Part shown: positions 7,716-15,799 of the stretch, piece after piece
How the letters are laid out: every line of letters begins with the position of its first letter
How positions within the stretch are numbered: position 1 is the stretch's first letter
Source of the DNA: Dehalococcoidia bacterium
Lineage (GTDB): Bacteria > Chloroflexota > Dehalococcoidia > UBA2979
NCBI GenBank assembly: GCA_004296805.1
Contig: SCVR01000092.1
Span: 1-35,569 of the forward strand
Direction of reading: 5' to 3'
Length of the DNA: 35,569 nucleotides
Translations under genes and position numbers: made by a program
Notes under the pieces: generated by a model
Told to the model about the DNA's origin: nothing
What the model saw: the letters and a program-made list of their open reading frames with translations, nothing else
Databases searched by the model: none

Positions 7716-7776
7716 ACACGCGCCACCACTCACAGTCGGCGTATCGTGTACGTGGTGGGGGTAGACGGAGCGGCCG

Positions 7777-8412
7777 ATGCCCGGGGTGCCCTCACTCGCC
7801 TTCCACCGCACACGACTGCACGTATGCCTCGGGCTCGCTGCGGTGCTCGTCCTGGTGACCACCGCCTGCGGCGACGATCCACCGAAGGCGCCCGCACCCT
7901 CCACGCCTGCCCCCACCGCCACGCCCGCGGTCGCCCGCCCACCCGAGGTCACAGCCACACCCACACCGACGGCCGTGAGGACAGCCGCGCCAACCGTCGC
8001 CGCCGCTCTGAAGCCAGCCGCCCCGACTGCCGGCAGGTGGATCGATGTCGATGTCACGCGCTTCACGGTGAAACTAATGGACGGCAAACAGGTCGTCCGC
8101 GAGATCGGGCCCGTTGGCGTCGGCGCCCAGATCGACACCGGAGCGTACGAGTCCACGCAGACGGGGCTCTTCCGGGTCTACAACAAGACCGCCGGGCTCA
8201 CCTTCGACGCGCCCTACAACACCTACATCGACTGGTGGGTCGGCTTCGACGTCGACAAGGCGAACGGCTTCCACTCGTTCCTGCTGGACGCGAAGGGGAC
8301 CGTGGTCGATGCCTCGACCGGCCGCATCTCAAACGGATGCATCCGGACGCCGGATCCGAAGGCCGTGTTCGAGTTCGCCGAGGTGGGGATGCCGGTGTTC
8401 GTGCACGCCTGA
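7777..8412 (+). CDS. L,D-transpeptidase (YkuD domain) lipoprotein
   Basis: 211 residues. A signal peptide ends in the lipobox VTTAC with lipid Cys31, followed by a Thr/Pro/Ala linker (about 38-85) that would span the cell wall. The YkuD domain from about 88 contains GFHSFLLDAKG, which holds the catalytic-region His, and STGRISNGCIRTPD with Cys188 and Arg190, the S.GC.R signature of the catalytic Cys loop. The usual HGT triplet is HSF here. It cross-links or edits peptidoglycan, or attaches proteins, outside the membrane. GGAG precedes the ATG. Its 3' end is 15 nt from the convergent isoprenyl transferase gene, so two cell-wall genes meet tail to tail. Confidence 0.88.
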   Translation: MPGVPSLAFHRTRLHVCLGLAAVLVLVTTACGDDPPKAPAPSTPAPTATPAVARPPEVTATPTPTAVRTAAPTVAAALKPAAPTAGRWIDVDVTRFTVKLMDGKQVVREIGPVGVGAQIDTGAYESTQTGLFRVYNKTAGLTFDAPYNTYIDWWVGFDVDKANGFHSFLLDAKGTVVDASTGRISNGCIRTPDPKAVFEFAEVGMPVFVHA

Positions 8413-8427
8413 TGCGGGCAGCCTCGA

Positions 8428-9264
8428 TCAGCGCCCGCGACGGCGCTCCCGGTCCGCGTACGAACGCACCGCCCGCAGGAAGTCGATCCGGCGGAACTCC
8501 GGCCAGAACACATCGCAGAAGTAGTACTCGCTGTACGCGCTCTGCCACAGCAGAAAGCCTGACAGCCGCAACTCGCCGGAGGTCCGGATGATCAAGTCCG
8601 GGTCCGGAATATCGGGCGCATACAGGTACCGGCTGATCTCATCCGGCTCGATCCCGCTGGCGATGCCTTCGAGGGAGTCGCCGTTGCGGATGCGGTCCGC
8701 CAGCATCCGGCGCACCGCGTCCGTGATCTCCTCACGGCCGCCGTACCCAACCGCGACGAGCAACTCGTAGGGCCCATCGTTCGCCGTGGCCTCCTCGGCC
8801 CGCGCGATCGCGTCCTGCGTGCTCTGTGGCAACAACTCGCGCCGCCCGACCATACGCACGCGCCGTCGTCGAGGCGTCCCCGACTCGTCGTCACTGAACG
8901 CCGCAACCTTCTCCTCGATCAGGCTGAAGATCGCCTTCAACTCGTCGGGCCCACGTTTGAAGTTGTCCGTCGAAAGCGCCCACAACGTCACCGCGGGGAT
9001 CTCGAGGTCGTCGCACCAGCCGACGAGTTCCTCGACCTTGTCCGCGCCGCGTCGGTGCCCGTCGGTCACGACAGCCAGCCCCGCCTTCTTGGCGAAGCGG
9101 CGGTTGCCGTCCAGGATCACGCCCACGTGCTTCGGGATCGGCCCGTTCCGGATCGCCCGGTCGAGCTCGCGTTCATAGACCCGGTACACCAGGTCGAGGA
9201 CAGGTGCGGCGGGACGCTTCAGCAGCGCGAGCGCAGAGGCGGCAAGGTCGCGGTCACGCAGCAT
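8428..9264 (-). CDS. uppS: Isoprenyl transferase (cis-prenyl / undecaprenyl-diphosphate synthase family)
   Basis: 278 residues from ATG 9264; the 424-aa track ORF includes a spurious upstream extension into the divergent gene. Motifs run in family order: HVGVILDGNRRFAKK with catalytic Asp52, TDGHRRGADKVEELVGWC, VTLWALSTDNFKRGPDE, LLVAVGYGGREEI, DLIIRTSGELRLSGFLLWQSAYSEYYF and FWPEFRRIDFLRAV. It condenses isopentenyl diphosphate with an allylic diphosphate to make the Z-polyprenyl carrier for cell-wall synthesis. About 35 extra N-terminal residues precede the core. The symbol reflects the family; chain length is not known. There is no ribosome-binding site, and a TATGCT hexamer 6 nt before ATG suggests a leaderless mRNA. 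Confidence 0.88.
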   Translation of the reverse strand: MLRDRDLAASALALLKRPAAPVLDLVYRVYERELDRAIRNGPIPKHVGVILDGNRRFAKKAGLAVVTDGHRRGADKVEELVGWCDDLEIPAVTLWALSTDNFKRGPDELKAIFSLIEEKVAAFSDDESGTPRRRRVRMVGRRELLPQSTQDAIARAEEATANDGPYELLVAVGYGGREEITDAVRRMLADRIRNGDSLEGIASGIEPDEISRYLYAPDIPDPDLIIRTSGELRLSGFLLWQSAYSEYYFCDVFWPEFRRIDFLRAVRSYADRERRRGR

Positions 9265-9270
9265 GCCGCC

Positions 9271-9276
9271 AGCATA
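9271..9276 (-). promoter_or_regulatory. Candidate -10 box (TATGCT) for leaderless isoprenyl transferase mRNA
   Basis: GATATGCT on the minus strand ends 6 nt before the ATG at 9264, with only GGCGGC between and no Shine-Dalgarno match. No clear -35 is visible. The arrangement matches that before 21024 (GATATGGT) and 22384 (GATACACT). Confidence 0.4.
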
Positions 9277-9348
9277 TCGCGGATGCCGGAGCAGGGGCGG
9301 CTGGCGCCTGTTACTGTCATACGGCCGCTCCGTCCCACCGGAGGACCC

Positions 9349-10923
9349 ATGCAGACCCGCACCATCCGCGATGGCATCAGTGGCCTCCTGGCTGTCGCGC
9401 TCGCCCTCGGGATTGCCGAGCTCATCGCGGGCCTCACCGGTGCCGTCGCCCCGATCATCGCCACGGGCGACCTGCTCATCGACCACGCACCCGGCTGGTT
9501 CACCCACTTCGTCATCGGCCTCCTCGGCAAGAAGGACAAGCCCGCCCTCATCGCACTCGTAACGCTCGCGACCCTCGGCGTCGGCGTGGCCATCGGGCTC
9601 GTCGGACGGTCGAGGCCATCGCGAGCGCAGATCGGATTCGCTGTCCTTGGCGCCGTCGGTGCCGCGGTCGCCACGTTCGATACACCGGCCTCCTCCACGC
9701 AAGCCGCCCTCGTCGCTGCCTTCGGCCCCATCATCGGCGCCACCCTCGGCTGGCAGGCGCTCCGCCTGCTGCTGCTCGCCGGCACGATCGAGGACGCCCC
9801 CGCCCCCTCTGGGGACACGCCCGCACAGCCGATGACCCGCCGCATCCCCGGACGCCGTGCGTTCCTCGGCTTCGCGGCGGTCGCCGCCGGAGCATCGGCG
9901 ACCTCGTTCGTTGCCGGACGCAAGCTCGCCGGCTCATCGGTGGACGTCGAGGAGCAGCGCAGAGCGCTCGCGATCAACGCCGGCACACAGGAGGTCAACG
10001 GCGCACTCGACCTGAACGGCCTCTCGCCACTGATCACGCCAAACAAGGACTTCTACCGCATCGACACCACGCTCACGACGCCGCGCGTCGACGTCGCCAA
10101 GTGGCGGCTCAAGGTCTCCGGCATGGTGGAACGCCCCTTCGAACTCACCTTCGACGAACTCCTCTCTTTGCCCTCGCGCGAAGAGGTCATCACGCTCACC
10201 TGCGTCTCGAACGAGGTCGGCGGTGACCTCGTCGGCAACGCACGCTGGCTCGGCGTCCCCCTCGCCGACCTGCTCAATCGCGCGGGCGTGAAGTCGGGCG
10301 CAACCCAGGTCGTCGGCCGCTCCGTCGACGACTTCACCGTGGGCTTCCCCACGGAGGTCGCCCTCGACGGCCGTCCCGCCCTCGTCGCCTACGCCATGAA
10401 CGGCGAAGCACTCCCCGGCCCGCACGGTTTCCCGGCCCGCCTCGTCGTCCCCGGGCTCTACGGCTACGTCTCCGCGACTAAGTGGCTCACCGAGATCGAA
10501 CTCACTACGTGGGAGGCCTTCGACGCCTACTGGATCCCACGAGGCTGGTCGAAGAACGGCCCAATCAAGACCCAGTCACGCATCGATGTCCCGCGGGACG
10601 GCCGCACGGTGAAACCCGGACGCGTCGCCGTCGCCGGCGTGGCATGGGCAGGCAACCGCAGCATCAGCAAGGTCGAGGTGCGCGCGCGCAAACGCGGTGA
10701 GTCCGGAGACAGCAACCCGTGGATCACGGCTCGTCTCAGCGAGGCGCTATCCGGGAACGCCTGGCGTCAGTGGATCGCCGAGTGGGACGCCCAGGCCGGG
10801 GACTACCTCATCGAGGTGCGCGCCACCGACGGCAAGGGCGACGTCCAGACCGACAAGTACCACCGCTCCGACCCCGATGGTGCGACTGGCTGGCATCAGA
10901 TCGACGTGCGGGTACGAGCCTGA
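9349..10923 (+). CDS. Polytopic membrane molybdopterin-dependent oxidoreductase (sulfite-oxidase fold) with internal Tat-like signal
   Basis: 524 residues from ATG 9349, preceded by GGAGG at 5 nt; the 622-aa track version reads through the divergent promoter. Residues 1-145 hold about four hydrophobic segments. At 168-175 comes GRRAFLGF, a twin-arginine-like motif, followed by a fifth hydrophobic stretch (AAVAAGASATSFVAG). The extracytoplasmic sulfite-oxidase-type molybdopterin domain follows (about 215-400), with the Mo-ligand Cys285 in ITLTCVSNEVGGD, then RWLGVPLADLL and HGFPARLVVPGLYGYVSAKW-like sequence. A C-terminal dimerisation-type beta domain spans about 410-524. Similar actinobacterial molybdoproteins are inserted by Sec for the first helices and Tat for the last. 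Electron partner and substrate are unknown. Confidence 0.85.
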   Translation: MQTRTIRDGISGLLAVALALGIAELIAGLTGAVAPIIATGDLLIDHAPGWFTHFVIGLLGKKDKPALIALVTLATLGVGVAIGLVGRSRPSRAQIGFAVLGAVGAAVATFDTPASSTQAALVAAFGPIIGATLGWQALRLLLLAGTIEDAPAPSGDTPAQPMTRRIPGRRAFLGFAAVAAGASATSFVAGRKLAGSSVDVEEQRRALAINAGTQEVNGALDLNGLSPLITPNKDFYRIDTTLTTPRVDVAKWRLKVSGMVERPFELTFDELLSLPSREEVITLTCVSNEVGGDLVGNARWLGVPLADLLNRAGVKSGATQVVGRSVDDFTVGFPTEVALDGRPALVAYAMNGEALPGPHGFPARLVVPGLYGYVSATKWLTEIELTTWEAFDAYWIPRGWSKNGPIKTQSRIDVPRDGRTVKPGRVAVAGVAWAGNRSISKVEVRARKRGESGDSNPWITARLSEALSGNAWRQWIAEWDAQAGDYLIEVRATDGKGDVQTDKYHRSDPDGATGWHQIDVRVRA

Positions 10924-10951
10924 CGATTCGGTGGTAAGTGCCACGATGGCG

Positions 10952-10978
10952 TTGGGCGCCGGACAGCCTCGCTACAAT
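10952..10978 (+). promoter_or_regulatory. Possible promoter of the ABC exporter operon
   Basis: TTGGGC (10952-10957) and TACAAT (10973-10978) are separated by 15 nt; GCGTTG, starting two bases upstream, would give 17-18 nt spacing. TACAAT is close to the -10 consensus. It lies between the molybdoprotein stop and the exporter start. Confidence 0.4.
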
Positions 10979-11050
10979 GCGCACGGACACTGACGACAGT
11001 CCGCTCCATGCCGCGTGCCCGAACGCAGACAAGCGAGTTCCGACGTGCTG

Positions 11051-12865
11051 ATGACCTCCGCACCCGAGGCCGGTACGCCGCTACCTCCCGGTCGCGCGGG
11101 CTCCAACCGCATCCTGCAGTACGTGCTGCATTATCGCTGGCGCTATGGCGGCGGCATGGTCGCGCTCATCCTGGCGACGGTCGCCTCGCTGTTGCCACCG
11201 GTCGTCATCCAGCGCGCCGTCGATGATTTGCGTGACGGTATCGAGATGGACTCGCTCGCGCAGTACGCGGGTCTGATCGTGGCCCTTGCCGTCGTCGAAG
11301 GTACCTTGCGGTATTACTCCCGCATGGTGGTATCCGGTACCTCCCGAATCATCGAGTACCGCCTGAGAGATGACCTGGCGCGCCACCTCATGGCGCTCGA
11401 TCACAACTACTACGTGCACGCCCGCACCGGCGACCTGATGTCCCGCGCCACCAACGACCTGCAGGCGGTCCGTGATGTCCTCGGGCCGTCGCTCGTCGAC
11501 ATGAGCCGGATCCTCGTCGTCGGTGTGGCAGGCATTCTGTTCATGTTGTTCATCGATGTGCGCCTGACGCTGATCGCGCTCATCTACCTCCCCGTCGTCA
11601 TCGGACTGATGAGCTTCTTCGAGACCAACGTCGAACACCGTTTCATGGAGGTGCAGGAGCAACTCTCACATCTCACCGACCGGTCGCAGGAGAACATCGC
11701 GGGCATCCGCGCAGTGAAGGCATACGCCCAGGAAGACGCAGAGATCGCATCGTTCGCTCAGGCCAACGAGGAGATGCGCGGCCGCGCGATGCGCCTCGCG
11801 CTCTACCACTCCGGGCTGTTCCCCATCATGGGTGTGCTGACCGGCGCCGGGACACTCTTCGTCCTCTGGGTGGGCGGGCACGATGTCGTCGCGGGTCGGA
11901 TGTCGATGGGTGAATTCGTCGCGTTCAACTTCATCCTCGCTGTCCTCGCGAACCAACTGATGTCTGTCGGGTGGGTCGTCGCCATGGCACAACTCGGCAC
12001 CGTCGCGATCCGGCGCGTGAACGAGGTGCTACGCACCGTGCCCTCAGTCCTTGACGGAACTGGCACACCGCCGGCCCTCCCCGTCCGCGGCGAGGTCGAG
12101 TTCACCAACGTCAGCGTCGCCTTCGAAGGACGAGAGGTACTGCACGACGTGAACCTGCGCGTCCCGGCGGGCGCCACCGTTGCGCTCGTGGGTGGTACCG
12201 GCGCGGGCAAGACAACGCTCGCAGGCCTGCTCGTTCGGCTCTCCGACCCCACCGGCGGCACCGTCTGCCTCGACGGCATTGATGTGCGCGAGTGGCCGCT
12301 GGCCCTGCTGCGCGACTCGGTCGCATTCGTCCCGCAGGAGGCGTTCCTCTTCTCCGACTCCATCCGCGAGAACATCTCCTACGGCCGCCCCGAGGCGACG
12401 GACGACGAGTACGACCTCGCCACACGCATCTCGCGCCTCTCCAACGACCTGAAGGACCTAGCCGATGGCCTGGAGACCACCATCGGAGAGCGCGGCGTCA
12501 CGCTCTCCGGTGGCCAGAAGCAGCGGGCGGCCCTCGCGCGCGCGCTGCTGAAGCAGGCTCCCGTGCTCGTCCTCGATGACGCGCTCTCGCACGTGGACAC
12601 GCAGACCGAAGAGCAGATCCTCGATGGCCTCCGCGAGGTCATGCGGGGACGCACGACCATCCTCATCGCCCACCGCACGTCCACGCTCCGTTCCGCCGAT
12701 CTGCTCGCGATCATCGAGGGCGGCACCATCGTCGAACGCGGCTCCCACGACGAACTGCTCGCCGCGGACGGCGTCTACGCCCGCATCTACCGCGAGCAAC
12801 TCGACGCTGAGCGCCGCGCGCAGGAGCAGGCCGACATCGTGCTAGCGGACGGCGGTGGCGCGTGA
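11051..12865 (+). CDS. ABC exporter half-transporter, degenerate-site subunit of a heterodimer
   Basis: 604 residues from ATG 11051; GTG 11015 adds 12 residues, and neither start has a good ribosome-binding site. The type IV exporter membrane domain (six helices, about 20-320) precedes a nucleotide-binding domain with Walker A GGTGAGKTT, Q-loop FVPQEAFLF, canonical signature VTLSGGQKQ, Walker B VLVLDDALSHVD and His switch LIAHRTS. The residue after the Walker B Asp is Asp, not the catalytic Glu, so this subunit carries the non-hydrolysing site, as in TM287/288-type heterodimers. Its stop overlaps the start of the partner gene (GTGA). The likely role is export of a lipid, drug or peptide; there is no peptidase domain. 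Confidence 0.9.
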   Translation: MTSAPEAGTPLPPGRAGSNRILQYVLHYRWRYGGGMVALILATVASLLPPVVIQRAVDDLRDGIEMDSLAQYAGLIVALAVVEGTLRYYSRMVVSGTSRIIEYRLRDDLARHLMALDHNYYVHARTGDLMSRATNDLQAVRDVLGPSLVDMSRILVVGVAGILFMLFIDVRLTLIALIYLPVVIGLMSFFETNVEHRFMEVQEQLSHLTDRSQENIAGIRAVKAYAQEDAEIASFAQANEEMRGRAMRLALYHSGLFPIMGVLTGAGTLFVLWVGGHDVVAGRMSMGEFVAFNFILAVLANQLMSVGWVVAMAQLGTVAIRRVNEVLRTVPSVLDGTGTPPALPVRGEVEFTNVSVAFEGREVLHDVNLRVPAGATVALVGGTGAGKTTLAGLLVRLSDPTGGTVCLDGIDVREWPLALLRDSVAFVPQEAFLFSDSIRENISYGRPEATDDEYDLATRISRLSNDLKDLADGLETTIGERGVTLSGGQKQRAALARALLKQAPVLVLDDALSHVDTQTEEQILDGLREVMRGRTTILIAHRTSTLRSADLLAIIEGGTIVERGSHDELLAADGVYARIYREQLDAERRAQEQADIVLADGGGA

Positions 12866-14646
12866 GCTTTTACGACGACGAGTCAGCGATCGGAAAGGTG
12901 TACGACCGGCGCCTGACCGGGCGCTTGGGTCACTACGTGCGTCCCTACATCGTGCCGCTCGCGATCGCGGGAATCCTGATGCTCGCAGTCGCAGTGCTCG
13001 AGCTTGTCCCGATCCTCATCGTCCGCCACGCGATCGACCAGCAGATCGAGCAAGGGCTAACCGACGAACTGCCGCTCCTCGCGTTTTGGTACGTTGCGGC
13101 GCTACTGGCCTCGTTCGTAATCCGCTACGTCCAGGGTTACCTGATGGCATGGGTGGGGCAACGCGTCGTGGTCGACATGCGGATGGAACTGTTCAGGCAC
13201 ATCCAGCGCATGTCGATCTCGTTCTTCGACCGCAACCCGGTCGGGCGGTTGGTCGTGCGCCTCACCGGTGACGTCCAGCAGATCGAGGCGGTGATCTCAC
13301 AGGGCCTCGTCCAGATCTTCACGAACCTGCTGATGGTGAGCGCCATCATCGTTGCGATGTACGTCCTCGACTGGCGGCTGGCCGCGATCATGACGCTGTT
13401 CGTGATCCCGCTCGTGTGGCTCGTGAAGATCTTCGCTGCGGCGCAGCGCGATGCGTTCCGTGACCAGCGGATCTGGATCGCCCGCATCAACGCCTACTTG
13501 AACGAGATGATCAGCGGTGTCGCGATCGTCCAACTGTTCAATCGGCAACGGCGCAACCAGGAGAACTTCGACGAGCGCAATCGAGGCAACCTCGATGCAA
13601 ACCTGCGTGTCCTGTTCTGGTATGCCGTCTTTGAGCCGACCGTGGTGCTGTTTGGCGCCCTCACCACCGGCACCATCCTGTGGTACGGCGGTGCACGCGT
13701 CGCTGACAATGTGCTCTCGCTCGGCACGCTCGTCGCCTTCATCGCCTTCATGCAACGCTTCTTCTGGCCGATTCGGGAACTGGCCGAGCGCTTCACGATG
13801 CTCCAGGGGGCGATGGCCTCCGCCGAGCGGATCTTCGGGATTCTCGACCAGCCCGAGGAGATCGTCGACGCCCCCGATGCCGCCCCGTTGGACGAGGTGC
13901 GGGGCGCGATCCGCTTCGACCACGTCTGGTTCGCCTACCAGGGCGAGCACTGGGTGCTGCGCGGGCTCGACTTCTCCATCGCCCCTGGCGAGAAGGTCGC
14001 TATCGTCGGCGCCACCGGCGCCGGCAAGTCCACGATGATGTCCCTGCTGTCGAGGTTCTACGACGTGCAGCAGGGCGACATCCTGATCGACGGCGTCTCC
14101 GTGCGCGCCCTGCCCCAACGCTGGCTACGCCGGCACGTCGGCATCATGCTGCAGGATCCGTGGATCTACACCGACAGCGTCGCGGAGAACATCCGCCTGC
14201 GTGATACCTCGATCTCGCTCGACCGGGTGCGCGACGCTGCGCGCGCCGTTGGCGCTGACCGCTTCATCGAGGCTCTCCCCAACCAGTACGGCACCATGCT
14301 GGCCGAGCGCGGCGCCAACCTCTCCACCGGTCAGAAGCAACTGATCGCGCTCGCGCGCGTCGCCGCCTTCAACCCGGAGATCGTCCTCGTCATGGACGAG
14401 GCCACCGCCAGCATCGACCCGGAGACCGAGGCCACCATCCAGCGCGGCCTGGCCGAGGTCATGGTCGGGCGCACCGCCATCATCATCGCCCACCGCCTCA
14501 ACACGATCCGTGTTGTCGATCGCATCCTCGTCCTCCACCACGGCGAACTCGCCGAGGACGGCACACACGAACAACTGCTCGCGAAGGGCGGTGTCTACGC
14601 GCGCCTCCACGAACTCCAATTCACAGAACGCGCCGCGAACACCTGA
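12862..14646 (+). CDS. ABC exporter half-transporter, catalytically competent partner
   Basis: 594 residues starting at GTG within the GTGA overlap with the upstream half-transporter, implying translational coupling and matched stoichiometry. The membrane domain (about 25-320) is followed by Walker A GATGAGKST near 383-391, Q-loop IMLQDPWIY, signature ANLSTGQKQ near 485-493 (third position Thr instead of Gly), Walker B IVLVMDEATASID with catalytic Glu513, and His switch IIAHRLNT. Its intact Walker B pairs with the partner's LSGGQ to make the active site, while its altered signature faces the partner's Asp-type Walker B. Both variant positions therefore fall in one composite site, as expected of a true heterodimer. 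Confidence 0.92.
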   Translation: MSFYDDESAIGKVYDRRLTGRLGHYVRPYIVPLAIAGILMLAVAVLELVPILIVRHAIDQQIEQGLTDELPLLAFWYVAALLASFVIRYVQGYLMAWVGQRVVVDMRMELFRHIQRMSISFFDRNPVGRLVVRLTGDVQQIEAVISQGLVQIFTNLLMVSAIIVAMYVLDWRLAAIMTLFVIPLVWLVKIFAAAQRDAFRDQRIWIARINAYLNEMISGVAIVQLFNRQRRNQENFDERNRGNLDANLRVLFWYAVFEPTVVLFGALTTGTILWYGGARVADNVLSLGTLVAFIAFMQRFFWPIRELAERFTMLQGAMASAERIFGILDQPEEIVDAPDAAPLDEVRGAIRFDHVWFAYQGEHWVLRGLDFSIAPGEKVAIVGATGAGKSTMMSLLSRFYDVQQGDILIDGVSVRALPQRWLRRHVGIMLQDPWIYTDSVAENIRLRDTSISLDRVRDAARAVGADRFIEALPNQYGTMLAERGANLSTGQKQLIALARVAAFNPEIVLVMDEATASIDPETEATIQRGLAEVMVGRTAIIIAHRLNTIRVVDRILVLHHGELAEDGTHEQLLAKGGVYARLHELQFTERAANT

Positions 14647-14650
14647 ACCC

Positions 14651-14678
14651 TTGACGCGCTTTCCCTCGGGCGTACTGT
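14651..14678 (+). promoter_or_regulatory. Promoter for the small secreted protein gene
   Basis: TTGACG (14651-14656) and TACTGT (14673-14678) with a 16-nt spacer lie directly after the ABC exporter stop codon. It gives the following small gene a promoter independent of the exporter operon, with a leader of about 50 nt. Confidence 0.55.
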
Positions 14679-14735
14679 GATCGACGTGAGCCGCGGCCGC
14701 AGTCGCCCGCCTGTCCGGGCAGAGAGCAGCATCCA

Positions 14736-15032
14736 ATGACCTTCACCCGCACCGTTGAGTCGCCCGCAGCCCTCTCCCGCCCGTGGCTCGCGGCCATCGC
14801 TGGCACCGCGTTCGCCGCGATCACCCTCGTCGCGGCGCTCATCCAGCCGGCCACGGCCGTCACCGTGAACAACAGTGCTCCCTCAACACAGGCGGTCGCG
14901 CCGGCCGAGGAACCGTGGACACCCTCTACCATCCTTTACGGCGGGAGCGGCTCCGTTGCCCCCACTCAGCACCGCCTCCCGCTCTCCCTCGATGACCTCG
15001 ACCCGGAATGCACTTGCATCGGCTTCTTCTAG
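14736..15032 (+). CDS. Small secreted or membrane-anchored protein with C-terminal CTC motif, function unknown
   Basis: 98 residues, not recognised. Residues about 17-41 (WLAAIAGTAFAAITLVAALI, then PATA) form a signal peptide with a plausible AxA-type cleavage site, leaving a mature chain of about 57 residues. The mature part is Pro/Ser/Thr-rich and ends LDDLDPECTCIGFF, with two cysteines (92, 94) and a hydrophobic tail. That it is a real gene is supported by its own TTGACG/TACTGT promoter, the signal peptide and a strong hairpin 20 nt after its stop. It lies just after a heterodimeric ABC exporter pair. The Cys-containing C-terminus could be a modified or metal-binding tail or an exported peptide; none of this is shown. 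Confidence 0.6.
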   Translation: MTFTRTVESPAALSRPWLAAIAGTAFAAITLVAALIQPATAVTVNNSAPSTQAVAPAEEPWTPSTILYGGSGSVAPTQHRLPLSLDDLDPECTCIGFF

Positions 15033-15051
15033 CCACCCGCAACACCAGCAT

Positions 15052-15076
15052 GAGGGCCCCGCGTCGCGGGGCCCTC
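15052..15076 (+). terminator. Perfect 11-bp stem hairpin after the small secreted protein gene
   Basis: GAGGGCCCCGC - GTC - GCGGGGCCCTC, a perfect 11-bp stem with a 3-nt loop, lies 20 nt after the stop at 15032 and just ahead of the AAGGA site of the hydrolase gene. There is no T-run, so it may be a U-tract-less terminator common in GC-rich bacteria, an attenuator, or an mRNA-stabilising 3' end. Confidence 0.6.
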
Positions 15077-15095
15077 CGTCGTAAAGGACACGACG

Positions 15096-15797
15096 ATGCC
15101 AGCACTCCCCACCACCATCCTCGTCCACGGCGCATTCCACGGGCCCTGGTGCTGGGACCGCGTCACTCCCCTGCTGGAGGCTCGAGGCGTCCCCTACCGC
15201 GCAGTAGACCGAAGCATCGGGACGCCGCCGCGAGTCTCCTCGGAGGACCGCATCGATGACCGCCTCACCCGCGATGTCATCACCGCTGCCGGCGGCCCCG
15301 TCGTCCTCGTCGGGCACTCGCAAGGCGGTCGCGCCATCACCTGGGCTGGCGTCGACAACCCGGCGGTCCGTCACCTCATCTACCTCACCGCGGTCGTGCC
15401 AGGCACCGTGCCAAGCAACGTGCCTCCGGACTCCGCCGCCGCGTTCCTCCGCAAGGACTGGGGGATGGACCTCGATCTCCCCCTCGCCACACCCGTCTTC
15501 TACAACGACTGTTCTCCCGAGGACGTCGCGCATGCGACTGCGAGACTCCGAGGCCAGGCGAACACGATCGACCCCACCCCGCCGTTCGACCGCTACGGAT
15601 GGCAACAGGTGCCGTCGACCTTCGTCGTGTGCAACCGCGATCGGGCGATCACGCCGGAGAACCAGCGCGAGTGTGCCGCGCTGATCGAGCCGAAGTGCGA
15701 GGTCGTTGAGTGGGAGTCGAGCCACTCCCCGTTCTACTCGATGCCCGAGCGCCTCGCCGACCTCATCGAGTCCACCGCGCGCCGGTACGCCGAGTAG
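15096..15797 (+). CDS. Alpha/beta-fold hydrolase, esterase-like
   Basis: 233 residues. LVHGAFHGPWCWDRV near 9-23 supplies the oxyanion-hole HG motif. The nucleophile elbow is VVLVGHSQGGRAI (Ser about 74), the acid is in VVCNRDRAI, and the His is in SSHSPFYSMPERL, so the triad is complete. This compact form resembles plant-type MES/hydroxynitrile-lyase-like esterases that are common in soil bacteria. It would hydrolyse a small ester, but no substrate can be named. AAGGA lies 7 nt before the ATG, immediately after the strong hairpin. The stop codon is 2 nt from the convergent amidohydrolase stop. Confidence 0.87.
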   Translation: MPALPTTILVHGAFHGPWCWDRVTPLLEARGVPYRAVDRSIGTPPRVSSEDRIDDRLTRDVITAAGGPVVLVGHSQGGRAITWAGVDNPAVRHLIYLTAVVPGTVPSNVPPDSAAAFLRKDWGMDLDLPLATPVFYNDCSPEDVAHATARLRGQANTIDPTPPFDRYGWQQVPSTFVVCNRDRAITPENQRECAALIEPKCEVVEWESSHSPFYSMPERLADLIESTARRYAE

Positions 15798-15799
15798 CG

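Noticed and set aside
6792-8156. 454-aa minus-strand ORF with Val/Gly/Ala-rich sequence resembling a secreted protein
   Set aside because: Complement of the zinc-type lipoprotein and L,D-transpeptidase genes; the Thr/Pro linker on the plus strand produces the Val/Gly-rich stretch on the minus strand.
8428-9702. 424-aa form of the isoprenyl transferase with a long acidic N-terminus
   Set aside because: The extension overlaps the divergent molybdoprotein's coding start and promoter and has no family similarity; ATG 9264 gives the normal family length.
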